Source of the DNA: Macropodus opercularis
Lineage: Eukaryota; Chordata; Actinopteri; Anabantiformes; Osphronemidae
DNA length: 64,000 bases
NCBI GenBank assembly: GCA_030770545.1
Contig: CM061091.1
Location: 6,938,501 to 7,002,500 of the forward strand
Reading direction: 5' to 3'
The translations under genes were made by a program, and so were the position numbers. The notes beneath the pieces are model-generated. The model was not told where the DNA came from, did not search any database, and worked only from the letters and a program-made list of their open reading frames with translations. Each line of letters begins with the position of its first letter. Within the stretch, counting starts at the first letter, position 1. Positions 12,001 through 24,000 of the stretch are shown here, piece by piece.

Positions 12001-15000
12001 GAAGACTCTTCTGGGAAATGTTAGCCTGCTGACTGAAACCACAGATGAAATCTCCCAGCGCAAACGCGTTCATTGGTCTTGAATAGCAGCAACGTCTTCC
12101 CTCAGAGGTCCGGTTCCAGATGTGTCACACAGCTGCCTACGCTGGTGACCAGCAATCCACTGCACTATGCAAATCGCTACAGGAAAGCCTGCTGATTTGA
12201 CTAAAAGCCCTCGTCGGATCTGTATTTGGAGAGAAAAAATAGACTCTGGCAATATTCATACATAATGCATCTGACTTGCATTAGAAACTGCTTAGCAGGT
12301 TGCGAGAGTGACTCAGTTGGTTTTATATAAGCGCTGCTCTTGCGTGGATGAAGTGGACAGGACCGGCTTTTGAGAACCAGAAAAGTTTTGATCACTTCAC
12401 GTCCTAAGTGAAAGCGTAAACTGCCCCCCTGCCTCTCTGAGAGGTATTTAAGTGCGTTGGATGGATCGGACCACGTTGTAGTAGCGGCACTTTGTGTTTG
12501 GGTACGCGGGGTCTTTTCGAGTGATAGGATGACTTTTGACTCCCTGTTGTTTAAGCACTCCCACACTGTACTTCAAAAGCACGTGCAACCCAAAAATATC
12601 AGCCTGAATTTACTGAGAAATTGTGTGTTTCTGATGTGCAGGGGATGATGGCGAGGCCCTTGAAGCCGGCCTTGAGTTTTTTTTAAGCATTTCAATGTCA
12701 AATGTCTCTTCTGAGAGTGTTTTGCTTGTCGTACTAGTAAAGGGCGCATGGTTTAGTGGCGCCCGGGCTCATGTCTGTGTTTTGCTCTGCAGGGGTGTTC
12801 GTGGTCGGTGATATTTGTGGATCTGGACGCCCACAACAGGAACAGGCAAACCCTCTGCTCTCTGCTGCCTCGAGAGTCTCGCTCTCATGTGAGTCCACCC
12901 ATCTGTGTGTACACCTACTAAAACCAACCAATGAGTGACTAAAGCCCAGTGTTTAAACCATTTTTGAGATTATGGACAAAACGTGACCACTGACTCTTAA
13001 ATAATATGATGCTAATTATATCAGAATATGGTTTGTGCATAAATGTACTGTGTATAAGCCAAACTTGGGTTGTCTTGAATGCTGTTGCAACCTGCCGCCT
13101 CTCTCTTGTCCCTTTTCTGACTCTCATGAGCAGCTGTGTGCATAATCTCTACCAATTACGGACTAAAACACAGGCTTGTCACACATATGCCAAAAACTAG
13201 AAAGGTTAATTGCACACCATACATTTGCATCAACGTTTTAGTGGATCTCCGCAAATCAACAATGCATTTTTTTGGTGCACCACCAGCTCTTGAGCTGGAG
13301 GTGAAACTCAAAGTGGGCAGTAGTGAACTAAAAGAACAAGCAAGAACAAAATCTTTCTCTTCTCTGCACTCCTCCACTCTCCACTTCTCCGACACATAAG
13401 TGATCATGCTATCGCTCTGTTGTGTCGAATGTGTCGGGCAGAATAGCTGCCACCAGCTTGTGGGAAAATGGGTGCAAATAGACAACGTTATAGCTACGTG
13501 AAACTGATGTGGAGAAGCTGGAAGCGAGAGGAAGGATGTCAAGATAATCCGAATATCAACATAAATCTGGTTGCTACGGCAAAAGATCCAATCAGGAATT
13601 CAGCATTCAGTTCTAGACACATTCCAAACCTGAGCGTAATATGCTGCACGGTTACACCTACAGCAGACTGGACTTGTTAACAAGACGTTGCGGGCCAGCA
13701 GTTGGCTGTGCTGAGCCGCACATACCTGTGCAAGTCACAGATTCTAATCCAAAACAGCTAAAAGCAATCAGTCAGCAGTGCGTCATCATTGCCTACTTCA
13801 CACAGAACATGGAGGGAACGTCTTTTATTTTTGGGAGCTGTGCTGTTTGTTAATAAACCTTAGATTTTCACAGCAGTTTGAAGCCGAGGCCTAATAGCTT
13901 TCATTTTCACAGCTTAATAGAGCAAAGCAAACAAAAATTGAATGATAGCTACAGTATGTGCCCAGTCATAATGGATTGTCAGACCTAATAACAATATTCA
14001 TTCGTAATGATTGCTCCAGATGAAATTTAGTCAGGCAGTTCCTGATTTTGAATAAGGCTACTGTAGTGTGCTGTTCATAACCACGGGCTGTCACTGTTAA
14101 GCCACAACAGGGCGTGTGTACTGGTATAGAATACTATTAGGCAGAACATAAAGATTCAGACTGAACCTAGTGTTAGGAATTAATTAATACGCCTTTATAG
14201 CTGCTGTTCGTTGTCGCTGTCTTGTCATAATGAACCACTGTGGGAAGAGTGTTTCACTTCACCGGCAAAGTTATTTTTCAAAGATTTTTTTTTTTATTTC
14301 TTCCTGGCAGAACACAGATGCAGCCTTGCTTCCAACGATCAGCTACCCGGCCTTTGCAGTAGACGATGACGCTCTCTACAGCCAGACACTGGACAAGATA
14401 GTTCGCAAGCTACGCGGCAAATACGGCTTCAAGCGCTTCCTCCGCGACGGGTACCGCACGGCCAACGAAGACAAGAATCGCCGCTACTACAAACCAGCTG
14501 AAATGAAGGTACCTGCTGCGTCCGTATATTAGAATTATTTTGCTTAAAAACAAGATGGTATCATTTAAATAATTATTTAATATTATTCAAGATATACATA
14601 GGATTTATTTTACCCAATTACTCATAAGAAAAGACAGAATTCCTAAAGTTCAACTTTAAGGGCTTGAGTGTGACATTAGAAGTTTTTGGAACATAAGCCT
14701 GCAGAGGTATTATCCTTTTATGATAATGCTAAGAGATTTGCCCGTAACTTAGCGTCTACCATTTCAAGTGTTTTAATCCTCCAGCTATTTCACCCTGAAT
14801 CTCAGCGTGGCTGTGTGGGTGCTTGCGAGCGTGCGCGTCCCTATAGTGAGTGTGTTCATGCATATGCATGTATGGGAATGACCGTGCATTCATTGTCTTT
14901 TCCCAAATCCCCTGTGATCCTGGCGAAATGACAGTCCATTTCATTCAGAGTGGGCTCAGGGAGAGTAGGATGAGTGAATCAGCGGCTCGACTCTTAATGC

Positions 15001-18000
15001 TAAATAAATCATTACATTAGCCGCTGAACTAACCTCCCAGAATTAATGAGCTCGCAGAGACAGACAGAAGAATCAGCAGAGAGCGACAAGCACAAAGGCA
15101 ACGGGAGTTTTCGTTTGGCCCAAGTCCAGGAGGCCTCAGAGTCCTGCCCCTTAATGCGTTATTCAAAGCTTGATGTCAAGACCTGCTGAGTTCACCCAAC
15201 GTTCATGTGAGTCGCATTTTGACAGCAGCTGGAGAAAATCTCTCTAAAACCCACTGTATGTTACCTGCCCAGATACGTTCAGTATGTTTCAGTAGCTGAT
15301 AGCAGATAACTGAAAGAACAAAATGTCTCTATTAGTAGTTCGTTAAACATTAGTTAAACCACATTTTCTAATGTGTAAATGTAATATATTAAAGATCTTT
15401 TTTGTTTCTTAATAAGAAACTCAAAAGAATCTTGCTCACTATCAAGTAAACACAGGATGAAAGTCCACTTCAGCAGCGTTTGCACAATATATCCAGCAAC
15501 TGGCCACAACAAGACCACTGGCTGTTGCATGGATTATCTCATGGCAGCACCTTTAGAGTCCATCTGCTCTATACTGATCCGAAACAGGCAAAAATGAACA
15601 AGTTTGAGAATCTGAGCAACTTTGACCAAGGCAAAACGTTGACATGTGCTAGAAGACTGAGTAAAAGCATCCTCCAGACAGCAGCTCTTCCCTGGGTGAT
15701 CTTGTTATGGAGTGAGCAGCTGGTGAACCTGGTCTGATGTGACTAATGTAGCATAGAAACCTTTTCAAGGTGTCCTCTGTTATCCCTTGTGAGGTCAGAG
15801 GTTTGGTTTCCCATAGTCTACCCTAAGTCTGTTATCTAGGCAAACCGTGTAACTGGCTGTCAACATTAGGTACTTCATCAGAGCAGGGCTCCATTTTCCA
15901 TTGGAGCACATCGCAGCTCTGATGCTCACTGCAGTCATGCAAGGGACTGTTCCTTTAGTACTTACTGTAAAACACCCCACTAACATCTGCCAAGTGTTCA
16001 CTTCAGCTGCAGTATCATTTCAATTAATTGACGTAAATATATTATCCACAGTACGTTTGTATGTATGTATGTTTTTCCCTTGCTATAAAAAGCTGCATAC
16101 ACACAAAAAAACATTCAACTATTTGAAGGCCTTGTGGTTTGGACCATTGTTTTTTATTTGTTTGCAGCAGCATTTGACAGATTGCGGGTTTGTGGCCTTC
16201 ACAGCTTCCATGTAACTGTGAAAAATGTTTGAAACTATATCCTTTTACAAAATCAGATTGCTTTGGGCTTTTATCTGCACAATTGCCAGAAATCTGAGAA
16301 AGGTGGAGCTGAGTAGAAAGCAAAGAAACAAACCAACAAACCCACAAAAGGCATCAACCGTGGAGCCGCTCGCCGGATATTTCACACGGGAGGGCGCTCA
16401 TAGGGCACCAGTTGAAATAGTTAGAAAGTCTCCTTCTTTATTCCTACAGCTCATATAATTAAAAAAAAAAATACTGTAAGATTTAACAGCATTTAATGCC
16501 TTGGTTCCTTCAGGACCCATCTTGCCTCCAGTTCGTTTAGCAGGCAGATAGATTTATTATTAAAGACACTAGTGCCAGGTTCGTAAATTAAATCCTCAAT
16601 AACTCCTGCTGCCAATTGCCTTCCATCAACCAGGACTAATATATTAGCTAGTGCAGCAGTAAATCCTGCAAGTGAAAAGAATCCAGTTACATAAGATGGA
16701 ACTGTGCCAGGTGGGTGTTTATTACATAATGTAATCACAATTACCACCAGATTTCCGTTTCATGAATATTGAAAGAAGCGGACATGTTCCATACGGTGGA
16801 TGGCAAACACATGCCAAACATAGCACATACCCAAAAAGATGACTTTGCTTTTGGAGATAAGCTGCCCCACAGACTGTTGACGTAGCAGGGGAGTATCCAA
16901 GGCAGTGTGAGTCTGTCTGTGTGATGAAAAGCCACAGGTGCTGGAGACCAGGTCTCCCAGCAGCAGACATGGAGCGACGTTGTGTTTGGTGTTTAGGAGA
17001 GAATTCACAGCAGGGCAGACGCCCGTGCTCCCTGCCTGTTTACCATTGACAGGGAGCAGCAGTCTGTGTGATAGACAGTTTTACCAATCAGTCGAGTCGC
17101 TCAAGCACAAAACACCAGGGATCCCTCCCTGTTAACAGCCTCTACGGGCCAGAAAGCACAGGCCTCATTGGGTGACTGCCTCAGCTCTTCCTATTTCTCT
17201 CTTACTCCCTCCCTCCACGTCTTTCATCTCTACATGCACTCTAATGTCTTCATCTGTCTGTCGTAATGCTATAATAAGTTCACACGCTAAAGGAGCCTCA
17301 AACCAAACTTTATTTTTACCCTAAGTGACTGATTTTATGTATGTCAAGAGGTGTGGCCGTTTTTTTTTTTAATAGATTTTTTTAAATATCAAATCTGGGA
17401 CAGTTTCACCTGTCACGTGTTTTTTTTTTTTACATCCCATTCATATATGCTAAACCTCACATCCGAGTTCAGCGGCATATTGGCTGTCATCATGTGCTGC
17501 CATCTCACAGTACTGCTACTGAAAATTAAAGGCACATCTTGTATCAGTAAAGCCAAAAGATGTGGGCTATTTTTAGGTACACAAAAGCACATAAGCACAG
17601 AAAATGTTTAATCTGTATAATAATGAGACATTTGTGGCTTTTCCCGCTGTATATTCGTCCTGATCCTTTACAACCAAGCATAAACAAAACCAATTAAATC
17701 ACTGGAATTAATAAGGCTGTGATTCACTTGGTGGCTCATTCACTTCTCTCCACGCGAGTTGAATGATTTGATTTGATTATTTGAGTAAGAATCAAAAGAA
17801 TAATAGAACGTTATAGATGTTCACGTCGACTGCAGGTTTCGTTCTGGAACAGTTCTCTGGCTGCTTCCACGTGTCGTTTTTTTTTTTTGCTCGCTCAGTC
17901 AGGCATGCGCTCATCAGTTGCTCATTGAGATCGATCAGTCAGTCACAGCTCGCAAAGCTTTCAGGGAAGCGACAGGTTTAATTTGCTGAAAGAAATGATC

Positions 18001-21000
18001 AAATCAGTGGAACACAACAGGGGCAAGTGTTTCGACTCCGGGTTTGATTAGTATGAAAATGATACTGACAGTATGTAACGATCTTCATAGTGACGGGATA
18101 TTATGTGGATCAGAGAACGGCTGAAGCAATGATGGTGTTGGAAGAGTTCAAACAGTTTCAGTGTCTCAAAGTGACCTGGGATCTTTGTCTCTAACGCTGA
18201 TGTTTCACCTCTTCAAATATCCTCTCACAACTTTGATTTTTTATGTTCAGAGAATGAGGAAGTGTTGTTCATCCACGATGTCATGTTGTCCATATCTTCC
18301 TGCCTGTTCCATATTCTGTTCTGTGTATCCTGCTTTTCACTTGAATTTAGTCTTCTCCCATTTCTGAAATGCAAAAGTGATCAATTGCCGTCTCTCTGTC
18401 TCTTCGCAGCTTTTTGATGGGATCGAGTGTGAGTTTCCCATATTTTTCATCTACATGATGATTGAGGGTAAGCCTTGTTCTGTGTATTTATGCTCTTACG
18501 AGGCCTCAAGTGGGTCATTTGCAGATATGTATGAGAGACGGTTTTGCACTTGACAGAGAGTTATTACATGTTGATAAGTGCCAGGTTTTAGACGACTTAG
18601 AGAATACTGTTTTCGAAATCTGTGATGTCTGTGTGAACCTAAGGAAACAGTCAGAAATCAATTGAGGAATGTATTCCCTCCAAAAACATGCGAGTTCAAA
18701 CATGATTTACTCTCATGCCAGTTTACTCTGCTCACATTTTTTGGACTAACAATTTGATTTAGGGTCTGTTTTATCATCTTACACTTGTCTCGAATAGTTT
18801 ATTGTTGTGGAACCAACTCTTATCGAATCAGAAAGCAAAACATATTTATCGTATTTCATCCAAAAATAGAAGAAAAACAAAGCAAACACACCTTGAAACA
18901 GCGAGACTTTGAAATAAAACTCTCTGATAATATCTTTTGTACCTATGCCAAAAGCTAGTTTAGGATAGATAAAGGAGATTATAACATCAATATTGCACTT
19001 AGGGTCACCTGAACAATGCAGGTGTAGTCACGAAATACCGCAATCCTGATTCCTGGTGCGTCTCATAACCAAACCGTAGACAGACAAATGCACAGAATAA
19101 GTTACACGCTCAGTAATATACATGCAGACGCACACGTGTTGACTGTCACCTTAATATAAAGCAAAACTTGCTGAAGTTGAAGTTACTGTGAAGCTCTGCA
19201 GTAGGTCCTAACTAATCGTAATTTAATATTAGTCCTGTGTGTTCGTACGTGCAGGGGTGTTCAGAGGAAATAAAGCTCAAGTCAAAGAATACCAGGAGCT
19301 CCTCGAACCCATCATCTTCCAGTCTTATGAGGGTGAGTAATCTCAAACACACACAAATGGAGTGTGTGTGTGTTTCTGATTGATTATGCACAAACACACG
19401 TATCTGTCTGTATATTACATTATGCAGCCTGTCGATGTAGTTTTCCGAGCTTCAGAGCCTACCGCTGTTCTCCGCCAATACAAACTGTTCTCTTATTAAA
19501 TCCCGTCATCCATATTCATGCACCGCGTACTGTGACCGAGACTCACGGGGGACGTTTCATTCAAGTATATTCACGAGCAAAGAGCCTGGCTTCTGCATTC
19601 ACCTGCGCCCATCGCTGAGAGGCGAGACAGTCAAATGATAGGGATGTCGAGAGCTTTGAGATTCTCCTGGTCCGTTTATAATAGAACAGGAAATAATTGG
19701 AGTGTGGAAAGGATAATGATGTGAGGCAGAGCTGACTTAAGTTGCCCCAGATGTCTTTGCGAGGCCTTTGTACTGGTTATGTATAAATTAGCCAAACTGC
19801 AGGAGTTAATTGGCTGGGTTTTAAAGGATAACATAAGTGTACTTTCCCTTTCAACATTAATGCCTCGCCATTAATGAAAATCCACAAATGCATTAGCAGC
19901 TGTCAGAAGCAGCTATTGTTTGTTCTGCTTTCCTCCCAGGAGTCATGGGCTCCCTTTGTTTTGGTGATACACGTGCAGGGTGGTAGCGCTGGAAGATGTG
20001 CTGCTGTGGTGAATGGGCAACATTAACAATAACACAGTTGTGCCATCTTTTCTTTCTGTATTTTTCTTTGAGTTATGTAAAATATAGAGCCACGGTACAA
20101 CTGTAGCCAGCAAATCCGGAGAGACTGTGTGTTGACTGATAATTACACCAAATTGCTATATTCTGTTAATATTATTATTCAGTGTGACAATATATTTGAG
20201 ATAGTGCAGATCTTCTTTTCTTTTCCTGGAACTAATGAGTGAATGATGTCCTTGTCTACCTTCGTCATTTCCAGACAGTTAATAATAAATATGCTGATTT
20301 AGTAGCTGTTTATTCTGTGATGCAAGTCCACTAACCACAGCCTTTAAGCTTTTTGCTTGTGCTTTTATTGTGGTCTGGCTCTGACAGAGGACAATAAGGT
20401 TGTAAGTTGCCATTTGCTGACCAAGCTGAAATTGTACAATACTGTACTTGAAATGTTGAATTAAACTAATTAATATTGGATATGCATTGCCTTATAGATA
20501 AAACAGTACAGTAAATAATCTGTAGTTTTAACTACAACATAATGTAAACACAAAAACAGTTCAGAGAAGGTTGTCTGCACGCACCCACACACAGCGCACA
20601 CTGTGTCTCTCTCTCCCGCCCAGGTCACGCTGTCATCCCTAAATACTACTACGTACCGGCCGACTTTGTGGAGGCAGAGCAAAGCAAGCATGGAAGCCAG
20701 AAGCGTTTCCCTAGCAACTCTGGCCGTGATGGGAAGATCTTCCTGTGGGGTCAGGCCCTGTATAACATTGCCAGGCTGCTGGGTATGAATGTGTTTGTTT
20801 GTGAATGTGCTCTGGTGCGATGAACCATCACACTCCTGCCTTGTCTTATATAAAACTAATACGAACTTTAGGCCATGACTTTGATAGAAATGCTTAAACA
20901 ATATAATTTTTCACAAATTTAAATCTAGCTATGCCATTTTGACACATTTGTGGGAATTTGTGGTGGTATTGACGTATTTAATTTATTTTTGTGTGTATCT

Positions 21001-24000
21001 GTGTTCGTTCACATTCCAGTGGATGAGCTGATCAGTCCTAATGACATCGATCCCATCCACCGCCACGTGCCCCGCCAGGACCAGCGCAACGTCAGCATGC
21101 GATACTCCAATCAGGTTCGCCGCTTTAAATCTCTTCCTCAGCTCCCGCCTGTGATCATCATCTACATCATATCATCTTAAATCCTCACATGCATAATAGA
21201 CATCGATTGCCAGTATAATGCTGCGTTCCACTTCTCCTTCTAAACCACTGCTCATCATTATAAATAGGATATTTCTGGGTGTTTTAAGTGCCTCTGGCTG
21301 AACGTGATGACAACCTACACACACGGTAAAAAGAAAATCTGCTGGCAGTTGTTTTAACTTACAAGTCAAGTAGCTTTAAGTGCTTTATAGTGGAGAGGCA
21401 GAGAGTAGGCTGCAAATGGACCACCCACTCAATGTGGGGAAAAAAAAAAGTTCTATGCTTGTAATTTGCGTCTGTGGCCTATTCAAGGTGAAGAACTCAA
21501 AACGAAAATAAGGCACAATAAGCAACAAGTTGTTTATTTACAATGGTAATGGATAATCACAAGCCTGAGCTAAGAGTTTAAAAATGCAGACAGATTGAAT
21601 TAGCTTTCAACGCACACTTTGAGAGGAATTTCACATTCTGAACGCACAGCGTGGGAGAATGGAGACTAGTCCTGCAGCGTATTCAGTATTATTAAGACTC
21701 CTTCTAGTGAAGCAGCACTCAGCTCTGCCGTAGCTATTCTAAGAGTCCTCCTTCTTTTCAGCTGTGTTGGTTTAAAATTCACTTAAAGCGTTACGCAGGT
21801 TTGAAGTGAAGATTGGGCTTGTTGTTGTCTTTGATTAGAATTAATCCTGGTGAATTAGTTCAGCGCAGCACAGACACATTAGAGGACAACTATACAGTAG
21901 GTGGCTTTAAATTACAGGTGATATAATGTACTTCAGTGTGAGGTGTCACCTAATTGTGACATAATACAGTAACATCTCACCCCTCCAACACAAGGAATGC
22001 TGGGGTGCGTTTATACTTTAATTTCATTCCCCCATAATCACATTTATTCATTCACCTGATATGGAGTGATTTACTGCAGAGTGCTAGAAATTGAAATGAT
22101 CTTCAACTTTCTATGCACTTTGCTTTTGCCGCCTTCCCCCTGGTTTTGCCTCCTTTGCAGCCGACTTCGTGTAAAAGCCTCGAGTGTCAAGCGACTCGAT
22201 GTAAACGTGAAACTGAACGACGACGGGCCACGCGTGCACTCGAACCAGAGGTACATCGAGGCAGCTTCCGTTCAGCCGTGTCGTCGCCGGATGGGAGGCT
22301 GGTGTAAACACTATTGCCTGCGCTCGCTGTGACTGATCAGCCTTCAGTGTGAGCGTAAGGATTAGAGAGCAGAGAACGTGTTGCTGTTCCATCGATATCA
22401 GACAATTGTAGGAGAAATCTGTATCGGCAGTTGAGCTGTAAAGTCTTTACGCACAACTACAAGTCACTGCTGCTGCTCTGAGCGCCGACAAACCCATCAC
22501 CAGGCCAGTGAAAAAAATCTCTCCACTCAAACATGTTTACTTTACTTTGCGTACCTTATTTTTATTAAAGTTTTAATTACATTTCTTCTATTGACACCTC
22601 AGACAGGGTCTTTTCTTTTCTTTTTTTTTATTCGTCCATGGCCAGTCTTTTAGACAAGGATTAAACCCGGTCCATTTCCTCTGCAAACAGCGTCTCTGAA
22701 TGAGCGATCATGTTTGAGGTTTGGGCCGTATCTGACACGGGCAGGAAGGGGGGGGGGGGGTGTCTCGTTTTGCCTTGATAAGACAGTGCTGAACCAAAGC
22801 GGTTGCAGTGAGGAGGATCAGCAGAAGAATCAACAAACCTAGTGCGTGTCAGTCAGCTAGTAGAAACACCTCAACCAGAGACGGAATAAAAGATGAACGT
22901 TTATCTCTAAGTGCTACAAATGTCATTATTTTACTCTCCGGAGAATACTAGCAGCCTCATGACGATACATAGGCTCTGTACGACTCTCTGGTGCTGTGAA
23001 TTTTGTCAGGCTCAGGTTTTGACATTTAAAATCTGTGTGGAGACATTTTTATTATCTTTTCCTGTACTGACATTCTGTGGAACTGACTTTTAGATTTTGA
23101 AAATTGTTTAAAAAACGATTTCCATTTTGTTACGTTGCCTTCAACTAACAGATTTTGTTGGATTCAGAGGCCAAACGATGTAGAAGGCTACGTTATTAAC
23201 TGACCTCTCGTCTGGTGTTAATCACAATGTAAAACATTGATTCACCATCTGCGATGTGATATATGTAAATTTGAATGGACTCATCTGTCGTGAGAGACGT
23301 CCTATTATGAGATCAGTACTTGTGTGTACAGTACAGTACTTGCACCCTTCTCAACACAATATCTCAGCAACACCTTGAGGGAGATTTCTTCCAATTGGAA
23401 ACGGGGTTGAACTGATTAGATAGAGGTGTTAAAGGTCAAGGTCACTGTGAACTCACATTCGTCACACTCTTGTTGCCATGATATCCCAGAAATGCCTTAA
23501 AGGGCCTTTTTTTATAATTTGGCACATATTTTTCCACTTGGACAGAGAAGACTTCTACTCCAATCTCAGTCTAGACATAAAATCTGAACCTTGACTGCTT
23601 TTATTTTTCAGTTTTTATTGTGTTCTTTATGGACAGTAGTTTTCAAACGCTTAAATGACGTGAGGAAAATAATGTCAAAATAATGACTCAGGGGGTTTGA
23701 TCGGACTTTTCAAGATATTGGGATTTATTACTATCAATACAAACAACAATATTATTTATATGATGTGAATAAAATAAGGAACATTTTGTTCTTAATATCG
23801 ACTCAAATATATATAAACAGAATATCTTTTTTTACAGCTTTGAGTTTATTACGGTTTTTAACGCCTGTTATACATCTTACTAGGATGTATTGCAGGGTAG
23901 AACAGTTTTAGTTGGAATAGTTTTGATTGTTACTGTGTGTTTTCATTTTTTTATGATCAGACTCTTTGAGCTACTAGTCTTTTCACATACCCTCAACCCT

